Virus record (IMG/VR): IMGVR_UViG_3300012210_000002
Span: 1-48,952 of that record
Length of the DNA stretch: 48,952 nucleotides
Source of the DNA: a virus
Direction: 5' to 3' (one strand)
This document shows, piece after piece, positions 7,310-13,818 of the stretch. Position numbers and translations under genes: made by a program. The notes under the pieces are model-generated. The model had not been told where the DNA came from and did not search any database. It saw nothing but the letters and a program-made list of their open reading frames with translations. Position 1 is the first letter of the stretch; each line of letters starts with the position of its first letter.

Positions 7310-7654
7310 ATGAGAACACCACTCGAACCAATCTTCCACACTTACCTCGATACAGACGGTGAGCTACGTACCGGCTATGACACAAACGCGGAACAGGCAA
7401 GGCTTTTCAGAGAGTATGCACAGATGGAACAACGAGTCTACGAGCAACCGCCGTACGATGATGCTGAGGGTGCTCAAGAATGTTCTGAGAAACTACTCTC
7501 AGAGTATCACAAGGCACTTAACAAGCCTTATCCGTATAGAAACATTCTCAACAGTAGATTCTTTGAGACGTTCTCGAAGATTTTTGGAATCACACTCCTA
7601 GTAATAGGAGCTCTATTCCTCCTCGGAGTTGTGGTTCTAGCATTTATATACTAA
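7310..7654 (+). CDS. Hypothetical C-terminally anchored membrane protein
   Basis: 114 aa; AAGGAG lies about 11 bases before the ATG. Residues 1-85 are polar and acidic with many Tyr and Glu. Residues 90-113 form one hydrophobic span at the extreme C-terminus, which suggests tail anchoring with the N-terminus in the cytoplasm. Such early membrane proteins can alter host envelope functions or exclude other phages; this is inference only. Confidence 0.75.
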   Translation: MRTPLEPIFHTYLDTDGELRTGYDTNAEQARLFREYAQMEQRVYEQPPYDDAEGAQECSEKLLSEYHKALNKPYPYRNILNSRFFETFSKIFGITLLVIGALFLLGVVVLAFIY

Positions 7655-7705
7655 CTCCTAAGCTCAGACAGTAAAGAGCCTAAGAGATTACTTATACTTG
7701 CCTCG

Positions 7706-7753
7706 GAGCCGTAGTCTTTAGTACACATACACAATGTGACAAGGCTACGGCTC
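7706..7753 (+). other. Hairpin element B
   Basis: GAGCCGTAGTC (7706-7716) pairs with GGCTACGGCTC (7743-7753), 11 bp with one G-U. A nested CACAT/ATGTG stem lies in the loop. It stands between two early genes. The sequence after it is only modestly T-rich (AATCTTTA), so it may be a terminator or a processing hairpin. Confidence 0.6.
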
Positions 7754-7778
7754 AATCTTTACAGAAAGGAGAATCTCT

Positions 7779-8003
7779 GTGACGTATAAGCAAATTGCAA
7801 AAGCTCTCAATATCACTCAAACACAAGCACGAGCAGCGTTTAAGAAAGGAATGCGTAAGATTTGGGCAATGAATGAGGTAAATATCATACTTCACACTCT
7901 CCACGCGGCAACAGAAGATACACTGCCTGAGTTAGAAGCGGAATCTCTAGAGTGTAGACAAGACTGGATCATGTTATATTCGCATACGGAGAAAACAAAA
8001 TGA
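7779..8003 (+). CDS. Small HTH protein (sigma region 4-like)
   Basis: 74 aa from a GTG with AAAGGAG eight bases upstream. The N-terminal half (TYKQIAKALNITQTQARAAF then KKGMRKIW) matches the helix-turn-helix pattern of sigma-factor region 4 or related regulators; the rest is acidic and helical. Likely a DNA- or RNA polymerase-binding regulator. Its stop overlaps the next ATG (ATGA). Confidence 0.65.
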   Translation: MTYKQIAKALNITQTQARAAFKKGMRKIWAMNEVNIILHTLHAATEDTLPELEAESLECRQDWIMLYSHTEKTK

Positions 8004-8125
8004 CAACCTTGGTTTTATGGTTTCTGTTAAGCTCTAGCTTTGGTGGCCTTGGCCACTCTGTTGGCCCTCAGCCAGTTGGGCCGATTAGTTATCACGCACC
8101 TTATCCGCTGGCACGGAGAGCATAG
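8000..8125 (+). CDS. 41-aa peptide with hydrophobic N-terminus
   Basis: The ATG overlaps the previous stop as ATGA and CGGAG lies upstream. The product begins MTTLVLWFLLSSSFGG, a short hydrophobic stretch, followed by a Gly/Pro/His-rich tail ending in Arg-Arg-Ala. It may be a small membrane or exported peptide. It could also be chance, but the coupling to the upstream gene supports it. Confidence 0.45.
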   Translation: MTTLVLWFLLSSSFGGLGHSVGPQPVGPISYHAPYPLARRA

Positions 8126-8152
8126 ACAAGGATAAGAATCTCTCTTTTTCAC

Positions 8153-8182
8153 TTGACAAATGCCTCCGGCAAAGCGTATAAT
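8153..8182 (+). promoter_or_regulatory. Consensus sigma70-type promoter with spacer inverted repeat
   Basis: TTGACA (8153-8158), 18-nt spacer, perfect TATAAT (8177-8182). The spacer has TGCC-TCC-GGCA, whose core GCCTCCGGC is very like GCCTGCGGC in the minus promoter spacer at 4650-4666. Confidence 0.88.
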
Positions 8183-8215
8183 CAAGCGAGTAACACAATC
8201 AAGGAGAACAAACAA

Positions 8216-8470
8216 ATGCCAGAATCTACAACCAAACAAACCAACCTCTCCTTCCCTCAAGAGATTGAGGTGACGATAACTCTCAAAGTAAGAGTGCAGG
8301 ATCAAGAAGCAAGAGACTACTGGCTCAACCCAGAGACAGGAGCAGTGTCGATAGACACTCTCGCTGATGTGCTTGATTACTATGATTGGAATGATGAGAA
8401 CATGGTTTCAATTAACAACTTCACCCGGATACAGCTTCAACAGATTCTGAACAGCGAGGCAGCCCTGTAA
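8216..8470 (+). CDS. Hypothetical early protein
   Basis: 84 aa from the ATG at 8216, which has AAGGAG nine bases upstream; the upstream part of the frame overlaps the promoter. After a Thr/Gln-rich start there is a beta-rich segment (IEVTITLKVRVQD) and an acidic helical C-terminus. The pattern recalls small phage proteins with no known role. Element C follows directly. Confidence 0.72.
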   Translation: MPESTTKQTNLSFPQEIEVTITLKVRVQDQEARDYWLNPETGAVSIDTLADVLDYYDWNDENMVSINNFTRIQLQQILNSEAAL

Positions 8471-8474
8471 CAAA

Positions 8475-8613
8475 AGAGAAAGCTTCTGATGCTTTCTCTA
8501 GGACAGTATAGAACAGCAGACCTCTTTGAGTATAGCAGCTCTGGCGAGTGTACAACTATACTCTTTCTCCTCTGCTTCCGCCGCGAGCGGCTGTACTGTC
8601 CTAGAGAGTGCAT
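8475..8613 (+). ncRNA. Structured RNA element C, paralogous to element A
   Basis: Stem 1: AGAGAAAGC (8475-8483) / GCTTTCTCT (8491-8499). Outer stem: TCTCTAGGACAGTATAG (8495-8511) with 8591-8607, 14 perfect pairs plus a G-U and two more; past a 2-nt internal loop ATGC pairs with GCAT. Inside are GCAGA/TCTGC, GAGTATAG/CTATACTC (8528-8535 / 8556-8563) and a small CCGC/GCGG hairpin. Stem 1 and the outer stem share 8495-8499. A promoter begins 14 bases downstream. Confidence 0.7.
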
Positions 8614-8626
8614 TAGCAATGCGAGT

Positions 8627-8656
8627 TTGACAACCTTACAGGGTTTGGGTTAATAT
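8627..8656 (+). promoter_or_regulatory. Early promoter
   Basis: TTGACA (8627-8632), 18-nt spacer, TAATAT (8651-8656). It is placed to give a leader of about 100 nt before the gene at 8764. No convincing inverted repeat in this spacer. Confidence 0.8.
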
Positions 8657-8680
8657 ACTTCTACTTGTAAGGATTAGATG

Positions 8681-8728
8681 GCAGATCAACTCTGCTGATG
8701 CACTCTCTCCAGAAGGAGAAATATCAGC
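8681..8728 (+). promoter_or_regulatory. Structured 5' leader of the 8764 gene
   Basis: Two overlapping hairpins: GCAGA-tcaac-TCTGC (8681-8695), and GCTGAT (8694-8699) / ATCAGC (8723-8728) enclosing TCTCC-agaa-GGAGA (8706-8719). The second sequesters an AAGGAG that is not the ribosome site used at 8747-8753. Role unknown. Confidence 0.5.
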
Positions 8729-8763
8729 ACTCAATACAACCTTTGCAAAGGAGTAATACAAAC

Positions 8764-9441
8764 ATGGCTACAACCACAGCAGGAAATCCTACGGATGCCG
8801 TAGGAGCAATCAGGCAAGACAAAACAACCTACCGGCGATACGTTAAGTTCGGTACAACAGATGATGGACAGGGAAATGTCACGAAGACAATCTCTAAGTC
8901 TAGCATCCTCGGTGAAACAGACAAGAAAGAGCCGGAAAAGCTGAAGGATGGCTCTCCTAATCCACACGCGGGAGTTAGCACAAGCTGGGCTGATGCAGAG
9001 CGTGATGGATTTGAGATGCTCAACGAAAATGACATTGTAGGATACAGTGTTACTAGCTGGGACGGAGCGGAGCTTCTCAACCCTGATCCGGCGATGCGAC
9101 TGTACATCTACAATCGTGGCCTTGCTACATTCCAGACCAGCGTTGCTAACGCTCTGATGAAGTCTCTCAAGGAGAGCGAAGGTGCCGCTGCCGCTGAGCT
9201 GGAGCCTGAGTTCAATGGTGTCACTGTGGACCTCCGTATTGGTACAGACGAGGAAGGTAACTACAGCATCAACAAACAGCCAGCTCGTCGCGCGGTTGAT
9301 CCTGAAGATAAGCTCATCAAGATGCTCAGGGCCACGGGAGCGGACGAAGCAAAGATTGCAGCGGTCCTTGCAATTGTTAGAGCGACTGCAGCTTCTGAAG
9401 CGGCAACTGCTGATGCGAAGGAGGAAGTTGAGGTAGCGTAA
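8764..9441 (+). CDS. Hypothetical early protein, probably abundant
   Basis: 225 aa from the ATG at 8764 (AAAGGAG ten bases upstream). An earlier in-frame ATG at 8698 sits inside the leader hairpin. The protein is soluble and acidic, with a Thr-rich start, a central mixed region and an Ala/Glu-rich tail (DAKEEVEVA). It has its own promoter, structured leader and terminator, so it is a single-gene transcript. No family recognised. Confidence 0.75.
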   Translation: MATTTAGNPTDAVGAIRQDKTTYRRYVKFGTTDDGQGNVTKTISKSSILGETDKKEPEKLKDGSPNPHAGVSTSWADAERDGFEMLNENDIVGYSVTSWDGAELLNPDPAMRLYIYNRGLATFQTSVANALMKSLKESEGAAAAELEPEFNGVTVDLRIGTDEEGNYSINKQPARRAVDPEDKLIKMLRATGADEAKIAAVLAIVRATAASEAATADAKEEVEVA

Positions 9442-9521
9442 GAGATAGAAGTCTGCGTTCCATGCTAATAATCATTGTCAATCAACGAAAGCGGAAAGAA
9501 TTGATCGTTAGTAAGGCAGAT

Positions 9522-9547
9522 CAGGGAGTCTTTGGACGGACTCCCTG
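9522..9547 (+). terminator. Hairpin terminator-like structure
   Basis: CAGGGAGTC-(8 nt)-GACTCCCTG is a perfect 9-bp stem about 80 bases after the 8764 gene. No T-run follows, so it may act as an end-protecting hairpin or a Rho-linked stop. Confidence 0.6.
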
Positions 9548-9628
9548 TGGCTCCAAGATAGTAGCCTTCACGCGGCGGAGCTGAGCGTTTACTAATACTA
9601 TCAGTGTTGAAAACAACACAACAGTGAT

Positions 9629-9666
9629 GGGGTAGAGTCCCTCTGTAATATTTGATACTCTACTCC
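9629..9666 (+). promoter_or_regulatory. Hairpin in the leader of the J-domain gene
   Basis: GGGGTAGAGT (9629-9638) pairs with ACTCTACTCC (9657-9666), ten pairs with one G-U. It lies about 45 bases upstream of the GTG start at 9713. I could not identify a clear promoter in 9548-9712. Confidence 0.45.
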
Positions 9667-9712
9667 ACTCTAACTCTCTTAGTGCCGTCGGCACGGGAAG
9701 CAGGAAAGACAC

Positions 9713-10360
9713 GTGTACGTTTACTACGAGCACCACCGCGATGCGTCAAACAAGATTGTCCTCACAGAGCTACGCTTAAGCTCTCGCAAGGATGGAGTGC
9801 TAGAGATAGTATTCTATCATCCTACAGAGAAAATGGTCTTCGAGGCAATAAAGCCTTTGTTAAAATGGCCACCACTGAGCAACTACAGCTATGAGCCTTC
9901 TCTTAAACTCTGGAGCTACTTCGGACAATACGGCATTGCCGGCACCTATGGTGAGGAAGTTATCAAAAAGATTCAAACTGTAGTTGAAGCTCTCCAAAGT
10001 AATTTCAAAGCCTTCTCTGTAGAAGACCTAGCAGGACAAGCCGTCAATAACAAAGTAGACATGTCTGGTCGTAGCCGCAAGCCTAAGATGAGTGCAGAAG
10101 AGTTCTTCTACAATCATGGAGTGCCGTCGGCTACGCCGACAATGAGTAAAGAACAACTTGAGACTAAGCTCGTAAGTATTCTGAATGTGGATATCTCATA
10201 CTTTGGTTCTTTGTTTTCAAATCAAGACAGAAAGAAAGCTTATCGCTCTGCTGCTTTAAAGCTTCATCCAGACCGTAACAACGGTGATGATAAGGCTATG
10301 ACAGAGTTGAACTTTCTGTGGCAAGAGTATCAGAAATTGACAAAGGAGACTGTAGCATGA
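9713..10360 (+). CDS. J-domain (DnaJ-like) co-chaperone protein
   Basis: 215 aa from a GTG with AGGAAA eight bases upstream. The C-terminal 70 residues have the J-domain signature: a helix with KKAYRSAALKLHPDRNNGDD, including the HPD tripeptide at 185-187, then a helix III-like FLWQEYQK. J-domains stimulate ATP hydrolysis by DnaK/Hsp70. There is no G/F region, zinc finger or substrate domain as in full DnaJ. The N-terminal 130 residues are an unrecognised domain that probably supplies target specificity. The stop overlaps the vWA start as ATGA. Confidence 0.8.
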   Translation: MYVYYEHHRDASNKIVLTELRLSSRKDGVLEIVFYHPTEKMVFEAIKPLLKWPPLSNYSYEPSLKLWSYFGQYGIAGTYGEEVIKKIQTVVEALQSNFKAFSVEDLAGQAVNNKVDMSGRSRKPKMSAEEFFYNHGVPSATPTMSKEQLETKLVSILNVDISYFGSLFSNQDRKKAYRSAALKLHPDRNNGDDKAMTELNFLWQEYQKLTKETVA

Positions 10361-11181
10361 CCCACGATCTAACAATCCCACCTAAAGGTGGATACCACAC
10401 GCGACCTGATCCCAAACGTGAAGCAATGGCCGCAGCGAAAGCACAAGCACAGCAAGCTAAGGGCGAGCCAGTGCAAGCTCTTGTCAAATACATTCCACCC
10501 GGCGAATGTGCAGAACGTATTCGCTGTGTTTTTGATGACAGTGGTTCTATGGGCAGTCAAATAGAATACGCGAAGAAGGGTGTAGTGGAGTTTCTGAGAA
10601 ACTGCATCCCGAATCAAACAGCAGTGGCCATTCACTTCATGAACACCACGCCGCCGATAGCTTTGCAAAGTGATTTGATAAAGCTCGGTAACGATGTTCT
10701 TGAACGCGAACTTGCTTCTGGCGGGACTCCGTTTTTTAACACCCTGAAGCAAGCGTTGCAATCAACTCCAGCATTGACAAGGCTTGTCGCTTTCACGGAT
10801 GGCTCTCCCACAGACCAGCTCCAAGCTGAAGAAACTTCTGAAATGCAAGGATTTTACGGACATGGACTAAGAGATAACGCTTGGACCGCATCAGCAGATA
10901 TTATCATCAAGATTGCCAGAGACATTGGTGAGAGTACAAGCAAGGAAGATGTAGGTAATCCATGCATCCCCATAGACACGGTATTCTTCGGTAACGCGGA
11001 GTGGGCAAAAAGAGAAATGGACTTACTTCGCTACCTCAGCAACCAGACCGGCGGATACTTTCTTCATTTCGATCCTTCTAAGCCTGGCATCTGGAAGCAG
11101 ATGAAATATCTTGCTCCAGTAAACAGGCTTATGCTTGCAAGCGAAAGCTTCAGAGCTGAAGTTGAGAAAGGTGGCAAGTAA
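10357..11181 (+). CDS. von Willebrand factor A (vWA) domain protein
   Basis: 274 aa from the ATG overlapping the J-domain gene stop (AAAGGAG upstream). A complete MIDAS metal site is visible: DDSGS (Asp60, Ser62, Ser64), the Thr in ASGGTPFF and the Asp in AFTDGSPTD. vWA domains mediate metal-dependent protein binding and often work with AAA-type ATPases. The N-terminal 50 residues are basic and low in complexity. Its place between a J-domain protein and an FtsK-like ATPase suggests a shared complex; this is inference. Confidence 0.85.
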   Translation: MTHDLTIPPKGGYHTRPDPKREAMAAAKAQAQQAKGEPVQALVKYIPPGECAERIRCVFDDSGSMGSQIEYAKKGVVEFLRNCIPNQTAVAIHFMNTTPPIALQSDLIKLGNDVLERELASGGTPFFNTLKQALQSTPALTRLVAFTDGSPTDQLQAEETSEMQGFYGHGLRDNAWTASADIIIKIARDIGESTSKEDVGNPCIPIDTVFFGNAEWAKREMDLLRYLSNQTGGYFLHFDPSKPGIWKQMKYLAPVNRLMLASESFRAEVEKGGK

Positions 11182-11459
11182 TGCCATGTGGCGGAATTTA
11201 TCCATGTCTTAATCCCGAATCTAAGAGTATACAAGACGTACTCTCACCCAATTTAGGTGGCTGCTGGGTTTGTTCACATGGAGGAGCTTTACATTTCATG
11301 GATGAGTGGGATACATTTATCCATGCTAGATGTGCTTTGAGAGAGCTGTCGAATCCAGATAGCGATACTCACATAGTTATTGAGCATGGACATTCTGTAG
11401 AACTAAACTTCAGCCTTGAGAACGAAGCTGGTAGAAAGGCGGTGGAGAGTGGAAAGTAA
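11181..11459 (+). CDS. Cysteine/histidine-rich small protein
   Basis: 92 aa, TAATG overlap with the vWA gene. Two N-terminal cysteines are followed by CWVCSHGGALHF and FIHARCA, giving a likely Cys-x2-Cys...His/Cys zinc site. The remainder is polar with several His. Function unknown; it belongs to the vWA/FtsK gene cluster. Confidence 0.68.
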   Translation: MPCGGIYPCLNPESKSIQDVLSPNLGGCWVCSHGGALHFMDEWDTFIHARCALRELSNPDSDTHIVIEHGHSVELNFSLENEAGRKAVESGK

Positions 11460-11598
11460 GAAATGTCCTACCTGCGGTGGAAAACTTAAAACCCACACTA
11501 AATGGCTAAGTGACGTTCATCTAGAGATGGCTAAGAACTACAAAAAAGCTCTAGCTCACTTAGCTAAGATCAGGAGGCTTCAAAGTGCTCCCAAGTGA
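11449..11598 (+). CDS. 49-aa basic protein with CPTC motif
   Basis: Probable GTG start at 11449 with GGTGGAG upstream, overlapping the previous gene by 11 bases; an ATG at 11416 has no ribosome site. The product has one CPTCGGK knuckle and a Lys/Arg/His-rich helix. With only one Cys pair it would need a partner or a dimer to bind zinc. Its end overlaps the FtsK start by 14 bases and contains that gene's ribosome site. Confidence 0.55.
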   Translation: MESKKCPTCGGKLKTHTKWLSDVHLEMAKNYKKALAHLAKIRRLQSAPK

Positions 11599-12802
11599 GT
11601 CAGCAAAACTCGCAGCCTCTGCTCTAGCAGAGTATCCTCCGACAGTCCAAGCACAAGCAAGCCTTCTCTCACGGAGGCTTGTCCTCTTTGGCTTCGCGGC
11701 ACTCTTTAGTAAGTGTATTGAGGGTCCAGTAGTCCGCACGTACATCTTTAAACCTATTGGTGATGTTAAATTCTCTAACATCCTCAACAAAGCTGAAGAA
11801 ATTGCCGGCGCACTCTCTGTAGAATCTGTGCTTATCAACCGCAACCTTGGGGACTTGGAAATCTCCGTTCCGCGTGAAGACAGACAAATCATAAAGTTCG
11901 ACGCCTGTCTCCATACTATGATGACCTCACCAGAGACTCAAAACATGGCCCTTCCCTTGCTAATGGGACAAAACAAAGTAGGAGAACATCTCTATGCCGA
12001 CCTTGCCGCACAACCTCACATGCTCGTTGCAGGTGCGACAAATTCCGGTAAATCTATCTTCACAGCCCAACTTATATGTTCTCTTTCTCTGTTTCGTAGC
12101 GAGCGTGAACTTGAGTTTATTCTTGTGGACACAAAGAGCCTTGACCTTGTATTATTCAAAGGTCTTGAACACGTCAAGTACGTCCTCAGCACAATCGAAG
12201 ATATCAGAACCGCCTTGCAGAACCTACTCGAAGAAGTCCGGCTCAGAAATACTCAAATGAGTGGGCTGGTAAGGAATATCAGAGAATGGAACGGTCTGCA
12301 CGAAATCAATACTCCAAGTTATAGTGGTAGTATTGATTATATAAACTCTAAAAAGCTCAAGTACAAAGTCTTCATCATGGACGAACTCGCGGATGTAGTT
12401 GATCAGGATGAAGCAGTGCTCAGACAGTATACTAAGCGCGAACGTCCAACCTCAATACTTGAACTACTGAAAACTATTGCCCAAATCAGCCGCGCTGCTG
12501 GAGTTCATCTGATTCTTGCTACTCAACGTCCAAGTGTAGACATAATGCCGGGCTCAATCAAAACAAACTTCCCAGCGCGCGTCTCGTTCAAGTTGCCCAC
12601 CCGCACTGACAGCCAGGTTATCCTTGATGAGAACGGCGCGGGGTCTCTACTAGGAATGGGAGACTATCTATATAAGATAGCAGGCAGTGATACTATCCGC
12701 CGCGCACACTCTGCCTATGTCTCTATCACAGACATAGCAACAATCATTAGCCAAAATGACAGCATAAGGAGGTTTTATCATGGGTTACAAGAAAAAGTCT
12801 AA
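11585..12802 (+). CDS. Soluble FtsK/SpoIIIE-type DNA translocase ATPase
   Basis: 405 aa from a GTG with a perfect AGGAGG seven bases upstream. Walker A GATNSGKS (150-157), the FtsK-type LVDTK motif, Walker B KVFIMDELAD (261-270) and an arginine-finger/sensor region with LATQRPSVD are all present and in FtsK order. The N-terminal membrane domain and the C-terminal winged gamma domain of cellular FtsK are absent, so it is a free motor. It may move DNA during replication or packaging, or act with the vWA protein. Confidence 0.9.
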   Translation: MLPSESAKLAASALAEYPPTVQAQASLLSRRLVLFGFAALFSKCIEGPVVRTYIFKPIGDVKFSNILNKAEEIAGALSVESVLINRNLGDLEISVPREDRQIIKFDACLHTMMTSPETQNMALPLLMGQNKVGEHLYADLAAQPHMLVAGATNSGKSIFTAQLICSLSLFRSERELEFILVDTKSLDLVLFKGLEHVKYVLSTIEDIRTALQNLLEEVRLRNTQMSGLVRNIREWNGLHEINTPSYSGSIDYINSKKLKYKVFIMDELADVVDQDEAVLRQYTKRERPTSILELLKTIAQISRAAGVHLILATQRPSVDIMPGSIKTNFPARVSFKLPTRTDSQVILDENGAGSLLGMGDYLYKIAGSDTIRRAHSAYVSITDIATIISQNDSIRRFYHGLQEKV

Positions 12803-13211
12803 TGAAGTTATAATTAAGAAACTTTTAGATATAAAACTTGTAACTGACAACGGCTGCTGGATTTTAGCAAGATCAAGAAACGGTGACTATGCAACAATAG
12901 GATTTAACGGAGAAACTTGGTCTATTCATAGATTAAGTCTTTTTCTGTTCAAACCAGAAGAATATAGAGAAGGTCTTGATGTGTTACATTCATGCGATAC
13001 TCCAGCGTGTTTTAATCCAGATCATCTTTCATCAGGTACAAAGTCAAAAAATCAATTTGATTCTGTTGAGCATGGTAGACATGCAAATCACAGAAAAACT
13101 AGCTGCCCTAAAGGACATGAGTATTCTGAAGAGAATACTTATTTAAACCCAAGTGGCAGACGTCAATGTAAAATTTGTAACAACCAAAGGAGGATGTACC
13201 AAAATGCCTAA
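12780..13211 (+). CDS. HNH homing endonuclease (copy 1)
   Basis: 143 aa, overlapping the FtsK gene by 23 bases with AAGGAGG upstream. The N-terminal part has CWILARSRNGDYATI and IHRLSLFLFKPEEY; the HNH core is LHSCDTPACFNPDHL; a zinc-binding tail has SCPKGHEY and CKIC. It is clearly paralogous to the gene at 22197. The gene is visibly more AT-rich than its neighbours, as expected for a mobile free-standing homing endonuclease. Confidence 0.88.
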   Translation: MGYKKKSNEVIIKKLLDIKLVTDNGCWILARSRNGDYATIGFNGETWSIHRLSLFLFKPEEYREGLDVLHSCDTPACFNPDHLSSGTKSKNQFDSVEHGRHANHRKTSCPKGHEYSEENTYLNPSGRRQCKICNNQRRMYQNA

Positions 13212-13443
13212 GTACGGTGGAACCGCAATCGTAACAGCAACCTTTATTCTTGAGTTCGATAAGTATGATTCTATCGAAGCCGAGGATAGTGTCGAAGCAC
13301 GTGAACTAATGCAAGAAGAAATGCGCTCCTACGTCATGTCAGGAGATGCTTTCAGGGACAAGAATTTTCAAATCGAAGACATTACTATCGACGATGTCTG
13401 TGAATACGAGGCCGAACCTGAAGAAGAGGCGGAAAGCTCGTAG
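13204..13443 (+). CDS. Hypothetical acidic protein
   Basis: 79 aa from the ATG at 13204; the ribosome site AAAGGAGG lies within the end of the HNH gene. The sequence pattern (beta strand TAIVTATFILEF, central helix, acidic Glu-rich tail) resembles small phage proteins of unknown role. The gene is probably the original neighbour of the FtsK gene before HNH insertion. Confidence 0.7.
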   Translation: MPKYGGTAIVTATFILEFDKYDSIEAEDSVEARELMQEEMRSYVMSGDAFRDKNFQIEDITIDDVCEYEAEPEEEAESS

Positions 13444-13462
13444 TGTTAATATGCAAACCCCG

Positions 13463-13504
13463 AGGGCCGGTGGAGGCTTGACCGGCCCTTAACCCCTTTC
13501 GGGT
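13463..13504 (+). terminator. Double hairpin after the FtsK operon
   Basis: AGGGCCGGT-(9 nt)-ACCGGCCCT is a perfect 9-bp GC-rich stem (13463-13489). It is followed by a short ACCC/GGGT hairpin (13492-13504). There is no T-run, but it sits between a gene end and a new promoter. Confidence 0.6.
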
Positions 13505-13521
13505 CATCGGTTTAGGCCAGT

Positions 13522-13550
13522 TTGACATCGGCCATATATGACCGTAAAAT
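13522..13550 (+). promoter_or_regulatory. Leaderless-type promoter with palindromic spacer
   Basis: TTGACA (13522-13527), 17-nt spacer, TAAAAT (13545-13550). Spacer bases 13529-13544 (CGGCCATATATGACCG) form a 16-bp near-perfect palindrome with one mismatched pair. The ATG of the next gene starts seven bases after the -10 box, so +1 and the start codon should coincide. Confidence 0.85.
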
Positions 13551-13556
13551 AGCCCT

Positions 13557-13790
13557 ATGAGCGACCGAATGACCCCGACGACACTCCACATCCTCCCCGA
13601 CCAAGCGGAGGCCTTACGCGAGTCGTATCCTACTTTGAACAGTGGAGCTATAGTAAGAGCATTGCTAAGACTCTACTACGGGGATAAGGAAGTTCACTCG
13701 AAAGCTTTTGTGTTAGCTGTGGAAGAGATGGAAAGAGCTGTAGCATCACAGAGAAGAAATCAATTCAAAGAAAAGACTCAAGCAGCATAA
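13557..13790 (+). CDS. Small possible ribbon-helix-helix regulator
   Basis: 77 aa. The start is TPTTLHILPDQAEALRESYP then NSGAIVRALLRLYYG, which fits a short beta strand plus two helices as in RHH/Arc-type DNA-binding proteins. The C-terminus is a basic helix. No ribosome site precedes the ATG; the promoter -10 box is only six bases away, so the mRNA is probably leaderless. The palindrome inside its own promoter fits autoregulation. The RHH assignment is by pattern only. Confidence 0.6.
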   Translation: MSDRMTPTTLHILPDQAEALRESYPTLNSGAIVRALLRLYYGDKEVHSKAFVLAVEEMERAVASQRRNQFKEKTQAA

Positions 13791-13818
13791 TTCCTAGGGA
13801 CAAAGGAGAAACCACAGA

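Noticed and set aside
8020-8110. GC-rich repeats (TGGCC/GGCCA) considered as a tRNA
   Set aside because: No acceptor/anticodon/T-arm arrangement could be built; explained by the 41-aa coding frame.
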